From Shewanella violacea DSS12 (GTDB lineage: Bacteria > Pseudomonadota > Gammaproteobacteria > Enterobacterales > Shewanellaceae), in assembly GCF_000091325.1 (NCBI RefSeq), contig NC_014012.1, forward strand, positions 3,666,500-3,730,499: a DNA stretch of 64,000 bases. The letters run 5' to 3'. The notes under the pieces were generated by a model that was given only the letters and a program-made list of their open reading frames with translations, had not been told where the DNA came from and made no database searches. The translations under genes were made by a program, and so were the position numbers. Positions 10,114 through 18,760 of this stretch are shown piece after piece (the first letter of the stretch is position 1; the number at the start of each line of letters is the position of its first letter).

Positions 10114-10218
10114 CCCTATTATCAATTGATATTACCGATAAAAGTTCACTTCCCTCTCCCATAGCTTACTGTTATAAATATATAAACCTTGTATTTCTAT
10201 TGCGTGAAGGAGGCTTAT

Positions 10219-10635
10219 ATGGACATAAACCTGAATATAAGAGTATCGGATATCATGACCAGCCGCATTGTCACCATAGAGATGGACGATAGGCTCACTG
10301 TGGCTAAGGAGATATTTGATAATGCCCCCTTCCATCATCTGCTGGTTATCGAACATAATAAACTGCGGGGGATACTGTCGGAGCGCGACTATCTACGCGC
10401 CTTGAGCCCTAATATAGGCAATATCAACGAAACCGAACGTGATAGTGAAACACTGCAAAAACGGGCCCATCAGGTGATGACAAGAAGCCCTGTCACCATA
10501 GCGCCAAATCAAACCATCAAGCAGGCCGGCGAGCTACTGCTCCAGCATGATATTGGCTCATTACCCGTTTTAGATAAGGGTAAGCTTGTGGGCATTATCA
10601 CCTGGAAAGATCTATTGAAAGCCTTTGTAGCTTAA
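10219..10635 (+). CDS. Tandem CBS-domain protein
   Basis: A 138-residue protein made almost entirely of two CBS motifs (about residues 5-60 and 80-137). Each contains the 'D-IM-....V-I-..-.-.-AKEI/AGELL' pattern and ends in a 'LVGIITWKDLL'-type segment. Paired CBS domains bind adenosine nucleotides and usually regulate a partner protein. The start is ATG 10219, directly after GGAGG at 10209-10213; an upstream TTG in the same frame lacks such a site. The gene is convergent with the purine permease gene, which suggests nothing firm about its target. Confidence 0.85.
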   Translation: MDINLNIRVSDIMTSRIVTIEMDDRLTVAKEIFDNAPFHHLLVIEHNKLRGILSERDYLRALSPNIGNINETERDSETLQKRAHQVMTRSPVTIAPNQTIKQAGELLLQHDIGSLPVLDKGKLVGIITWKDLLKAFVA

Positions 10636-10648
10636 AAATAAACTTGTA

Positions 10649-10676
10649 CTCGAGCTCCTAAACCTAGGAACTCGAG
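10649..10676. terminator. Hairpin between convergent CBS and permease genes
   Basis: CTCGAG-c-TCCTA, loop AACC, TAGGA-a-CTCGAG: an 11-bp stem with one mismatch, placed between two convergent stop codons. No long T tract follows on either side. It is a likely bidirectional terminator or 3'-end stabiliser. Confidence 0.55.
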
Positions 10677-10693
10677 CCTAAAACTTTAATAAT

Positions 10694-12070
10694 CTATATC
10701 GCCCAACCACCCAAGTAGAAGATTACCAGGCCTAAGGTGATGGCTATGACGCCAGGCTTAAGCGCACGCCATTCGCCACTGCATAAACGGCCGATCACCA
10801 GAGTGACAAAACCCAACATGATACCGGTGACGATATTAGAGCTTAAGATGATGAAGATGGCACAGGTCAGTCCCGCCATAGCATCAACCTTGTCGTTAAA
10901 ATCCAGCTTAGTGACGTTGCTCAACATCAATAAACCCACATACATAAGCGCAGGGGCTGTGGCGTAAGCTGGCACCAGATAACTCAGCGGTGCTAGGAAC
11001 ATCATCATGATGAACAGTAGGCCGACTATGGTTGCCGTGAGCCCAGTTTTACCACCAGCGGCTGTGCCTGCTGCCGACTCGATATACACGGCAGCGGGAG
11101 CACCGCCAACTGCGCCAGCGACAATACTACTAACCGAGTCAGAGGTTAACGCTCTGCCTCCGCCGATGATATTGTCATCTTTATCCAGCAGATTAGCTTG
11201 CCCTGCTACAGCACGTATCGTACCGGTAGCATCGAAGATTGCCGTCATTACCAAGGCTAATACGATTGGCAAGACCACAGGGTTTAAAGCCCCCATGATA
11301 TCTAACTTACCGATCAGCGACTGATCTGACATAAGATCTGGCCAGGCAAACAGGCCTTGATACTTAACCGCTGGGTCGAATATCAGACCAAAAACTGACA
11401 AGGAAACGATCACTATCAGTATGCCCCCTGGTATGCCGCGACGCTCAAAACCTATGGTAGCAGCTAAACCTACGATAGCCGCAATCACAGGCAAGCTAGT
11501 AATATCGCCCAGTTTAACTGGCAATCCAGCATCGCTGCCTACTATCAGCTGTACACTGTTAGTGGCAATCAGTAGCAAGAAGAGTCCGATACCTATACCA
11601 GTCCCATGAGCTATACCCTTTGGCAGGTTAGTCAGTATCCACTGACGTAGGCCAGTCACACTAACAAATGTGAATACCACACCCATCAAGAAAATAGCAC
11701 CTAAAGTCACGGGAATTGAGATCCCTTGACCCAAGACCATGCTAAAGGCAGTGAAAGCCGTTAACGAGATAGCACAACCAACGGCCATGGGTAAGTTAGC
11801 CCATAAGCCCATCAATAAAGAGCCGAATGCGGCAATCATACAGGTGGAGATAAACACAGCACCTGGATCAAATCCTGCTATACCCAACATGTTAGGCACC
11901 ACAATCACCGAATAGACCATAGCCAGAAAGGTGGTTAATCCAGCGATAAATTCGCGTCTTAGGGTGCTGCCACGTTGCGTAATACTGAAGTAGCGGTCTA
12001 GAAAAGAAGCGGGGGTCGCTTGTGTTTTTATCGATGTATCTGGTGTAGGGTTCGTCTGTTCAGACTGCAT
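10694..12070 (-). CDS. NCS2 (AzgA/PurP-type) purine permease
   Basis: A 458-residue polytopic membrane protein with the features of the AzgA-like adenine/guanine/hypoxanthine:proton symporters. It has '[19 protein letters not shown]' near the N-terminus, alternating Gly/Ala-rich helices, and a '[19 protein letters not shown]' segment about two thirds along. I chose the ATG at 12070 ([11 protein letters not shown]) because AAAGG lies 9 nt upstream and the extra 21 codons of a longer frame do not look like family sequence. It imports purine bases across the inner membrane. It is monocistronic and divergent from torE. The exact substrate cannot be assigned. Confidence 0.85.
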   Translation of the reverse strand: MQSEQTNPTPDTSIKTQATPASFLDRYFSITQRGSTLRREFIAGLTTFLAMVYSVIVVPNMLGIAGFDPGAVFISTCMIAAFGSLLMGLWANLPMAVGCAISLTAFTAFSMVLGQGISIPVTLGAIFLMGVVFTFVSVTGLRQWILTNLPKGIAHGTGIGIGLFLLLIATNSVQLIVGSDAGLPVKLGDITSLPVIAAIVGLAATIGFERRGIPGGILIVIVSLSVFGLIFDPAVKYQGLFAWPDLMSDQSLIGKLDIMGALNPVVLPIVLALVMTAIFDATGTIRAVAGQANLLDKDDNIIGGGRALTSDSVSSIVAGAVGGAPAAVYIESAAGTAAGGKTGLTATIVGLLFIMMMFLAPLSYLVPAYATAPALMYVGLLMLSNVTKLDFNDKVDAMAGLTCAIFIILSSNIVTGIMLGFVTLVIGRLCSGEWRALKPGVIAITLGLVIFYLGGWAI

Positions 12071-12610
12071 AATGTTATACCTTTGAACTCTTAAATTTAT
12101 AAAGCTGTGGCAGATAAGTGCCTCGTCAATCAAACCTGAGTGAGATCCACGAATACTTGATTATATTTTATTATGACCTGCAGATTATCAATCTCTGAGG
12201 TTGGCTATCATCAGCGTCAAACACGCTAAAACACAGCCTTTATTGGCGCCGAAGTTTACAGCATCCAGTACTTTAGACCTAGAATATGAGTCACTAATTT
12301 TGCAATTGTTCTAAAAAACGAACAGGTGCGACAATTCTGTTATGGATTTTGATAAGCATTAATTAGATACCAGCAAATGGCAGGTAATCATTAGCATCAA
12401 AAACCAGCAAGACCTTATCGTCCCCCCTGCCAATTTCATCAGCTAACACAGGCCCAAACAGCATTATTCTAGCTACAATTGGCGTTATCTCATTTTTGTT
12501 CATATTTCTTCATATTTTGTCAAAATTCATTCATCCCATGCATGACTCCTGTTCACATTCCTACTCTATATTGGTGTCATCGCAGATAAGATCACTAGAG
12601 AGAATCCGAC
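12071..12610. other. Intergenic region between the purine permease and torE
   Basis: A 540-bp divergent promoter region. The torE-proximal part carries TorR-box-like decamers (separate entry). The permease-proximal 350 bp are AT-rich. I looked for the conserved purine riboswitch core there and found none. No additional gene is supported. Confidence 0.55.
12496..12558 (+). promoter_or_regulatory. TorR-binding decamers (tor boxes) upstream of torECAD
   Basis: Three matches to the E. coli tor box CTGTTCATAT: TTGTTCATAT at 12496-12505 (9/10), TTCTTCATAT directly abutting at 12506-12515 (8/10) and CTGTTCACAT at 12549-12558 (9/10). They lie 53-115 bp upstream of the torE ATG. The direct-repeat arrangement is that of the TorR operator in E. 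coli, so TMAO-dependent activation by TorR is expected. Confidence 0.8.
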
Positions 12611-12781
12611 ATGACAGAGCACACGTCATCAGAATCAGTCAAGCAAGTTAAAACCAAGGAGCTTAAAGCCCTAGGTTTTATCATCTTCTTGTTGTTTCCC
12701 ATCGTCACCATCACAGGCATCTGTGCCTATGGCTTCGTTATCTGGATGATCCAGGCATTTGGCGGAGTCGTCGGCCACTAA
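12611..12781 (+). CDS. torE: TorE, small membrane protein of the TMAO reductase operon
   Basis: A 56-residue protein (MTEHTSSESVK...) with a charged N-terminus and one long hydrophobic segment at residues 22-50, the NapE/TorE family layout. It is the first gene of the tor operon, 64 bp before torC, directly downstream of the tor boxes. TorE is found in front of torCAD in Shewanella; its role in TMAO respiration is not well established. An AGAGAA motif precedes the ATG. The recognition rests on size, topology and context. Confidence 0.85.
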   Translation: MTEHTSSESVKQVKTKELKALGFIIFLLFPIVTITGICAYGFVIWMIQAFGGVVGH

Positions 12782-12845
12782 ACCGATTTAATCAGACGTA
12801 AAACAAACAAAACGAAACAAATTTTAAGATTTAAAGGATGCTGTT

Positions 12846-14030
12846 ATGAAGTGGTTTATCAACATTTGGCGCACACTGACCAAGCCTGCCAAGTACCTAA
12901 CCTTAGGCACGGTCAGTCTCTCGGCCTTTCTTATGGGCATCATCTTCTGGGGCGGCTTTAACACGGCTCTTGAGATGACCAATACCGAAGAGTTCTGTAT
13001 CAGCTGCCACAGTATGGAGAGCATGCCATACAAGGAGCTACAGGAAACCGTTCACTGGTCGAATCATTCCGGCGTACGAGCTACCTGTCCAGACTGCCAC
13101 GTGCCACACAACTGGAGCCGTAAGATTGCCCGTAAAATAGAGGCCTCTCACGACATGTGGGGCTGGATGCTACAGTCGGTAAATACCCCAGAGAAGTTTG
13201 AAGATAAACGCCTCGAGATGGCCAGTCGAGAGTGGAAACGATTCGACCGTGATAACTCTCTCGCCTGTAAAAACTGTCATAACTACGACTCAATGAAGTG
13301 GGAAGACATGTCAAAACTGGCTCAGAAGCAGATGAAGCGAGCCGCAGAGATAGATCAAAGCTGTGTCGATTGCCACAAGGGTATTGCCCACCACCTCCCT
13401 GATATGGGCACCGCACGAGCCCCCGAATTAATCGCTCAGGTAGGTTCTGGTGTCACTTCACTACAGACCGAACAGATCTACTTCACCGCCTTGACTAAGC
13501 CGTTATTCTACAACGACCACACAGATGTTGAAGCTGGAACCCTGAACATAGCCACTAAGGTCAAGGTATTAGAGACCAAAGGCAAGCGCGTTAAGGTTGG
13601 CATAGATGGCTGGCGTAAGAAGGTCGGCGCAGGCCGCGTCATCTACTACGATTTCGGCATCAACATACTGTCGGCTCAACTGACCAAGGATGCGGCGCTC
13701 GAAGAAGGCGTGATGCAGGTCTTCGAAGAGAAGGAAGATCCTATGACAGGCCTGATTTGGCAACGTGTCGAAGCTAAAATCTGGACCGAAAAAGACTATC
13801 TGGTCTCAGATCTTCAACCTCTGTGGGACTATGCCCGTGAGACATATTCCACCAGCTGTAGTGTGTGCCACACCCAGCCTGACGAAAAACACTTCGATGC
13901 CAACAGCTGGCCGGGAATGTTCCAGGGCATGATAGCTTTCGTCAACATGGACCAAGATACCCAAGCCTTAGTGCAGAAGTACCTGCAAGAACACTCATCT
14001 ACTTTCGACAAGTCAGCGCATGAATTATAG
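12846..14030 (+). CDS. torC: TorC, pentaheme c-type cytochrome of TMAO respiration
   Basis: A 394-residue NapC/NirT-type quinol dehydrogenase. A membrane anchor lies at about residues 19-37. Four heme-binding CxxCH motifs follow at 51-55, 81-85, 141-145 and 173-177, and a fifth at 338-342 lies in the C-terminal domain specific to TorC. It takes electrons from the menaquinol pool and passes them to periplasmic TorA; in E. coli the C-terminal domain also interacts with TorS signalling. The ATG follows AAAGGATG. The last codons (HSSTFDKSAHEL) are echoed in the repeats just downstream. Length and heme number match the family. Confidence 0.96.
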   Translation: MKWFINIWRTLTKPAKYLTLGTVSLSAFLMGIIFWGGFNTALEMTNTEEFCISCHSMESMPYKELQETVHWSNHSGVRATCPDCHVPHNWSRKIARKIEASHDMWGWMLQSVNTPEKFEDKRLEMASREWKRFDRDNSLACKNCHNYDSMKWEDMSKLAQKQMKRAAEIDQSCVDCHKGIAHHLPDMGTARAPELIAQVGSGVTSLQTEQIYFTALTKPLFYNDHTDVEAGTLNIATKVKVLETKGKRVKVGIDGWRKKVGAGRVIYYDFGINILSAQLTKDAALEEGVMQVFEEKEDPMTGLIWQRVEAKIWTEKDYLVSDLQPLWDYARETYSTSCSVCHTQPDEKHFDANSWPGMFQGMIAFVNMDQDTQALVQKYLQEHSSTFDKSAHEL

Positions 14031-14040
14031 GACTGAGTAT

Positions 14041-14115
14041 ATGAAAACAAAAATTGAAATAATCAGTCTGAATGTAGCACATTCATACCCAAATCCAGAC
14101 AAGTCAGCGCACTAG
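14041..14115 (+). CDS. Mini-ORF 1 between torC and torA (24 residues)
   Basis: Reads [11 protein letters not shown] followed by VAHSYPNPDKSAH and a TAG stop. The ATG comes 10 nt after the torC stop and is preceded by AGGACTGA, the same ribosome-binding element as torA. Its last residues (DKSAH) match the C-terminus of TorC. No known function is recognised. It could be a translated leader that couples torC and torA translation, or simply a by-product of the duplication. The frame is intact in both copies. Confidence 0.4.
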   Translation: MKTKIEIISLNVAHSYPNPDKSAH

Positions 14116-14132
14116 TATTGAGGACTGAAAAC

Positions 14133-14207
14133 ATGAAAACAAAAATTGAAATCATCAGTCTGAATGCAGCTCATTCATTCTCAAATTTCGACAAGTCAGC
14201 GCACTAG
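14133..14207 (+). CDS. Mini-ORF 2 between torC and torA (24 residues)
   Basis: The second copy of the unit: [11 protein letters not shown] followed by [13 protein letters not shown] and a TAG stop, 17 nt before the torA ATG. It differs from mini-ORF 1 at five residues and two silent positions, and has the same length and stop. It has its own AGGACTGA element at 14121-14128. Expression is unproven. Confidence 0.4.
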   Translation: MKTKIEIISLNAAHSFSNFDKSAH

Positions 14208-14224
14208 CAATAAGGACTGAAAAT

Positions 14225-16717
14225 ATGAACAGAAGACACTTTTTAAAAGGACTTGTATCGACATCTTATGTGGTCCTGAGCGGCGCATCGGTACTGGCAC
14301 CACTCAATGCCTTAGCGGCTTCCGGTGCTAAGTCGAAAGATGGCTGGTTAACCACGGGCACTCACTTTGGCGCGTTTAAGATAAAGCGTAAGAACGGCGT
14401 TATCGATCAGGTTAAGCCATTCGACTTAGACAAGTATCCTACGGATATGATTAACGGCATCAAGGGTCTGGTCTATAACCCATCTAGGGTTCGCTACCCT
14501 ATGGTGCGTCTCGACTTCCTGCTAAACGGACATAAGAGTGACACCACACAGCGCGGCGATTTTCGTTTCGTCCGTGTCACCTGGGACAAGGCACTGAACC
14601 TGCTGAAAGATTCCCTGGATGAGGTGCAGACTAAATACGGTCCATCTGGCCTACATGCGGGTCAGACCGGCTGGCGCGCCACCGGACAACTGCATTCAAG
14701 CACCAGTCATATGCAACGCGCCATAGGTATGCACGGCAACTTCGTCAAGAAGATTGGCGACTACTCCACCGGTGCTGGCCAAACCATCATGCCTTACATC
14801 TTAGGCTCCACCGAAGTCTATGCTCAGGGTACCTCCTGGCCACTGATCCTCGAAGAGTCTAAGACCATCATCTTGTGGTCAAACGATCCTTACAAGAACC
14901 TACAGGTAGGCTGGAACGCCGAGACCCATGAGTCTTTCGCCTACCTAGCTCAGCTCAAGGAGAAGGTTAAGCAAGGTAAGATCCGCGTGATCAGCATAGA
15001 TCCTGTGGTGACTAAGACCCAGAAATACTTAGGTTGTGAGCAGCTCTACGTCAACCCACAGACAGATGTGGCGCTGATGCTAGGTATTGCCCATGAGATG
15101 GTGACCAAGGGCTTGCACGATAAGAAGTTTATCGACGGCTACAGCCTAGGTTTCGACAGATTTCTGCCATACCTGCTCGGTGAGAGCGACGGCGTGGCCA
15201 AGACACCTGAATGGGCCAGTAATATCTCAGGGGTAAGCCCTGAGATCATCCGCGATCTGGCCAATGTAATGACTAAGGGCCGTACGCAACTGATGATGGG
15301 CTGGTGTATTCAGCGCCAACAACACGGCGAACAGCCTTACTGGATGGCGGCAGTTCTGGCCACCATGATAGGTCAAATAGGCTTACCCGGCGGCGGCATA
15401 AGCTATGGCCACCATTACTCTGGTATTGGCGTGCCTTCATCTGGAGCTGCCGCACCTGGAGCATTTCCCCGTAATCTGGATGCCGATCAGAAACCCTTGT
15501 TCGATAGCAATGATTTCAAGGGCGCCAGTAGCACCATTCCGGTTGCCCGCTGGATCGACGCAATTATGGAACCCGGCAAGACTATCGATGCCAACGGATC
15601 TAAGGTCACCTTCCCAGATATCAAGATGATGGTGTTCTCGGGCAACAACCCCTGGAACCATCATCAAGACAGAAACAAGATGAAGCTGGCATTCCAAAAG
15701 CTTGAGTGTGTGGTCACTATCGACATGAACTGGACGGCTACCTGCCGCTTCTCAGACATAGTCCTACCGGCTTGTACCACCCTAGAGCGTAACGATATCG
15801 ATGTGTACGGCAGCTACGCCAACCGTGGCATACTGGCGATGCATAAGATGGTCGAGCCTCTGTTCGAGAGTCTGTCTGACTTCGAGATCTTCACTCGTTT
15901 CGCTGCTGTCATGGGTAAAGAGAAAGAATATACCCGCGACATGAGCGAAGAGGACTGGTTGAAGAAGCTGTACAAGGACTGTAAAAAGGCCAATGACGGC
16001 AAGTTTGATATGCCGGACTTCGATACCTTCTGGAAAGATGGTTATGTTCACTTCGGTGAAGGTAAGCCCTGGACCCGTCACGCGGACTTCAGAGAAGATC
16101 CTGAAATAAATCCTCTGGGCACTCCATCTGGACTGATTGAAATTTTCAGCCGCAAGATAGCTCAATTTGGCTATGATGATTGTCCAGGCCATCCAACCTG
16201 GATGGAGAAGACAGAACGTAGCCATGGCGGTCCAGGTTCAAACACCTTCCCGGTTTGGATGCAGTCATGTCATCCGGATAAGCGTCTGCACTCACAGATG
16301 TGTGAGTCGAAAGAGTACCGTGAAACCTATACGGTTAAAGGTCGAGAGCCTGTATATTTAAGCCCAGAAGATGCCAAGTCTCGTGGCATCAAGGATGGCG
16401 ATATCGTGCGGGTGTTTAACGACCGTGGTCAACTCCTTGCCGGCGCAGTAATATCTGACAGCTTCCCCAAAGGCATCATACGTATCCACGAAGGCGCTTG
16501 GTATGGTCCGGTTGGTAAAGATGGTAGCAAGGAAGGCGGCGCCGAGATTGGCGCCCTGTGTAGCTATGGCGATCCAAACACACTAACCCAAGATATCGGC
16601 ACCTCTAAGCTAGCTCAAGCTTGCGCGGCTTATACTTGTCTGGTTGAATTTGAGAAGTTCCGTGGCAAAATCCCTCAAGTCAGTTCATTCGATGGACCGG
16701 TTGAGACCTTGATTTAA
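14225..16717 (+). CDS. torA: TorA, periplasmic molybdoenzyme TMAO reductase
   Basis: An 830-residue member of the DMSO reductase family, the usual TorA length. It begins with a twin-arginine signal (NRRHFLKG, residues 2-9) and a cleavage region near LNALAA (28-32), so it is folded in the cytosol and exported by Tat. The serine of [11 protein letters not shown] (S181 of the precursor) corresponds to the molybdenum ligand of TorA/DMSO reductases. No N-terminal Cys cluster is present, so there is no iron-sulfur centre. It reduces TMAO to trimethylamine in the periplasm with electrons from TorC. The C-terminal domain (about 700-825) is the molydopterin dinucleotide-binding barrel. AAGGACTGA precedes the ATG. 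Confidence 0.97.
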   Translation: MNRRHFLKGLVSTSYVVLSGASVLAPLNALAASGAKSKDGWLTTGTHFGAFKIKRKNGVIDQVKPFDLDKYPTDMINGIKGLVYNPSRVRYPMVRLDFLLNGHKSDTTQRGDFRFVRVTWDKALNLLKDSLDEVQTKYGPSGLHAGQTGWRATGQLHSSTSHMQRAIGMHGNFVKKIGDYSTGAGQTIMPYILGSTEVYAQGTSWPLILEESKTIILWSNDPYKNLQVGWNAETHESFAYLAQLKEKVKQGKIRVISIDPVVTKTQKYLGCEQLYVNPQTDVALMLGIAHEMVTKGLHDKKFIDGYSLGFDRFLPYLLGESDGVAKTPEWASNISGVSPEIIRDLANVMTKGRTQLMMGWCIQRQQHGEQPYWMAAVLATMIGQIGLPGGGISYGHHYSGIGVPSSGAAAPGAFPRNLDADQKPLFDSNDFKGASSTIPVARWIDAIMEPGKTIDANGSKVTFPDIKMMVFSGNNPWNHHQDRNKMKLAFQKLECVVTIDMNWTATCRFSDIVLPACTTLERNDIDVYGSYANRGILAMHKMVEPLFESLSDFEIFTRFAAVMGKEKEYTRDMSEEDWLKKLYKDCKKANDGKFDMPDFDTFWKDGYVHFGEGKPWTRHADFREDPEINPLGTPSGLIEIFSRKIAQFGYDDCPGHPTWMEKTERSHGGPGSNTFPVWMQSCHPDKRLHSQMCESKEYRETYTVKGREPVYLSPEDAKSRGIKDGDIVRVFNDRGQLLAGAVISDSFPKGIIRIHEGAWYGPVGKDGSKEGGAEIGALCSYGDPNTLTQDIGTSKLAQACAAYTCLVEFEKFRGKIPQVSSFDGPVETLI

Positions 16718-16738
16718 CCAGTACAGGATGGCGACCAT

Positions 16739-17455
16739 ATGGAAAACAGCATGACTAACCCAGCAATATCAGAGGATCAGATGAATAATACAGACATGAA
16801 TAAAGCGCGAGCCATGGTCTATCGCCTGCTCTCCTCTTTGTTTGCTAAAGAGATCGATCATCAACTGCTCCATGAATTGACCAGCGAGCCAGCCAAGGCC
16901 TTCTGGACTCAACTCGCCAGTGAGCCGAGCTTTAAACAAGATGTCGATACCTTGGTTACTCTGCTGGAAAGCTTAACCTCAGATAAGGCCTTGCTGGAAC
17001 TTGCCGCCGATTATTGTGGCCTGTTTCTGGTGGGCACTAAACACAGCGCCTCACCCTATGCCAGCCTCTATCTCCAAGATACCAACAAGAGCGCTGCAGA
17101 TAGTCAGAGCAATAACAGCCCTAAAGGCACTAAGCGTGGCGATCAGCCCTTGCTGTTTGGTGAGCAGCATCAAATGATGGTGCAGTTTCTTAAACAGAGT
17201 CAGTTACAGGTTCAAACCAGCTTTCCTGAGCCTGCGGATCACTTAGCGGTGATCTTGGCTTATGTTGAGCATCTTTGCTTATCGGCTAGTAACGAGGAGC
17301 AGCTTAGCTTTATCGAGTCATACCTCAACAGCTGGCTTGGAAAGTTTACCGCTAAAGTGACTCAGGGCGACAGTGGCAAATTCTACTCTGCCTTAGCAGG
17401 CTTGACACTATCTTGGGTTAGATCTGACTTAGTAGGATTAACAGAGGAAGGTTAA
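16739..17455 (+). CDS. torD: TorD, TorA-specific chaperone
   Basis: A 238-residue acidic cytoplasmic protein of the TorD/DmsD family. Family motifs are the N-terminal [16 protein letters not shown] helix, the central DYCGLFLVG and an [16 protein letters not shown] segment close to the conserved E-P-D-H motif. TorD binds the TorA signal sequence and the apoenzyme, aiding cofactor insertion before Tat export. It starts 21 bp after torA. ATG 16739 has AGGATGG upstream; internal ATGs at 16751, 16781 and 16796 are alternatives, the last being closest to shorter homologues. The operon ends in a perfect palindrome. Confidence 0.93.
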   Translation: MENSMTNPAISEDQMNNTDMNKARAMVYRLLSSLFAKEIDHQLLHELTSEPAKAFWTQLASEPSFKQDVDTLVTLLESLTSDKALLELAADYCGLFLVGTKHSASPYASLYLQDTNKSAADSQSNNSPKGTKRGDQPLLFGEQHQMMVQFLKQSQLQVQTSFPEPADHLAVILAYVEHLCLSASNEEQLSFIESYLNSWLGKFTAKVTQGDSGKFYSALAGLTLSWVRSDLVGLTEEG

Positions 17456-17465
17456 ATCTGCGACG

Positions 17466-17495
17466 AAAATCCTAGGACCTAGGTCCTAGGATTTT
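17466..17495. terminator. 30-bp perfect palindrome between convergent torD and dihydroorotate dehydrogenase genes
   Basis: AAAATCCTAGGACCT is followed immediately by its exact reverse complement, giving a fully symmetric 30-bp element. It is flanked by A and T tracts that can serve as T runs in both directions. It lies 11 bp after the torD stop and 5 bp from the opposing stop, so it is a likely bidirectional terminator. Confidence 0.8.
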
Positions 17496-17500
17496 ATCTA

Positions 17501-18490
17501 TTAAATCATTTTCAACTTGCCCTTAACAGCCGCTATACTTGAATACTGCTTAGCCGCCATTATGCTATCTAGCTCCTTAGCTATCCTATCGAAGCACTCA
17601 ACGCCCTCCTTCTCGAAACATGTCGCAACTTGTACTGCCGAGGCGCCAGCCAACAAATATTCGAAGGCATCTGTACCGGTTTTAATGCCGCCGACTCCTA
17701 TGATGTCTATGCTCGAAGGCAGCAACTGACTAAATGCCCTGACATTGGCAAGACCGATAGGCTTGATGTAATCACCACACAAGCCGCCAAATCCGCCTTT
17801 GGGTTTGATGATGGCACTCTCGGTTTCCGGGTCGATAACTAAGGTGTTACCCACAGAGTTGATGCAGGTAATAAAGCTCACCGGAAACTTCTTGATGATA
17901 TTAGCCATGGTGTTGAAATGAGAGAAATCGAAATAAGGCGGCAACTTTAAGCCTATAGGCTTACTACCTAGCTCGCACAATTGCTCCAATGCCCGCTCAG
18001 TCTGCTCGAAATCGTATCCCACCTGAGCCTTGCCTTCGATATTGGGGCAAGAGAAATTAACTTCGATAAGATCGGCGCAACTGGTTTGAAAGGCTTTAAC
18101 CATGGTCAGGTTATCGGCGAGACTAAAGCCTGAAATGCTAACCACTATTGGCTTGCCAGCCTGCTTCAATCTAGGCAGCATCTCAAGATAGGCTTTATAG
18201 CCGAGATTAGGTAATCCCATTGACTGTATAGAGCCATAAGGCAAGGCTTGATATCTCGGCTCGGCATTGCCCTCTCTGGGCTCCATAGTACAGGATTTGG
18301 TCATGATGGCAGCTGAGGCTGAGGTCCCAAGCAAGTTAAGTTCATCTTCCTCGGTGCAACGTGGGCCCGATGCGTTAAAGATAAAACTCGCTAATGGAAT
18401 TTCTGCAATCTTGGTACTGATACGCTTAGTCATACTGCTAGAAGCAGCTTCAATCGATGGGGTATTATCATTATGGGTAGGGCTAGACAT
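17501..18490 (-). CDS. Class 1A (fumarate-type) dihydroorotate dehydrogenase
   Basis: A 329-residue FMN-dependent TIM-barrel enzyme. Class 1A signatures are NASGPRCTEEDEL near residue 39, TKSCTMEPREGNAEPRY, the GSIQSMGLPN segment and NFSCPN carrying the catalytic cysteine. An IGVGGI phosphate-binding loop is near the C-terminus. Class 1A enzymes are soluble and oxidise dihydroorotate to orotate with fumarate as acceptor, unlike the membrane class 2 PyrD usual in gammaproteobacteria. The ATG at 18490 follows GGAG. Convergent with torD, monocistronic. A PreA-type dihydropyrimidine dehydrogenase is a less likely alternative because the class 1A motifs are so clear. If so it offers orotate synthesis without oxygen. 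Confidence 0.85.
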   Translation of the reverse strand: MSSPTHNDNTPSIEAASSSMTKRISTKIAEIPLASFIFNASGPRCTEEDELNLLGTSASAAIMTKSCTMEPREGNAEPRYQALPYGSIQSMGLPNLGYKAYLEMLPRLKQAGKPIVVSISGFSLADNLTMVKAFQTSCADLIEVNFSCPNIEGKAQVGYDFEQTERALEQLCELGSKPIGLKLPPYFDFSHFNTMANIIKKFPVSFITCINSVGNTLVIDPETESAIIKPKGGFGGLCGDYIKPIGLANVRAFSQLLPSSIDIIGVGGIKTGTDAFEYLLAGASAVQVATCFEKEGVECFDRIAKELDSIMAAKQYSSIAAVKGKLKMI

Positions 18491-18691
18491 GTGAGGCTCC
18501 GTTTCTGTTCACAAACGGGAGACGAGACTAGCAGCTTACTTAGCTTGAAACCTTGATCCTCAGCGAGTTTTAAACAAGGAGCTCAGATACAGGTTTTATT
18601 TCGTGATCTAAATCTCGCAGGCTAAGTGCTAAGCTATAAGTGCTAAGTTAAAAGTTATGGCTAAACATGCACGTTCTGGCAAAGCATACTC

Positions 18692-18717
18692 CCTGCGGGG
18701 ACCATTGGCCCCGACAG
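18692..18717 (-). terminator. GC-rich hairpin downstream of the DEAD-box helicase gene
   Basis: CCTG-CGGGG (18692-18700), loop ACCATTGG, CCCCG-a-CAGG (18709-18718): a 9-bp stem with one bulge, 43 bp beyond the helicase stop. There is no T run. It may be a terminator or a stabilising 3' structure. Confidence 0.45.
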
Positions 18718-18760
18718 GCTATCAGTAATATGAAGCATCGACTCTAGTATAAACTAGATA

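Larger units (their letters stand above)
14041..14224 (+). repeat. 92-bp tandem repeat between torC and torA
   Basis: Two full 92-bp copies, 14041-14132 and 14133-14224, differ at about a dozen bases. The 3' half of the unit (GACAAGTCAGCGCA... to AGGACTGA) also matches the 3' end of torC at about 14008-14040, and the torA ATG at 14225 falls exactly one period after the second copy. Each copy thus carries an ATG, a stop and a new ribosome-binding site. The unit appears to derive partly from the torC 3' end. Confidence 0.92.

Noticed and set aside
12071..12480. Possible purine riboswitch in front of the purine permease
   Set aside because: The conserved core (loop and junction bases of the purine aptamer) could not be found on the minus strand.
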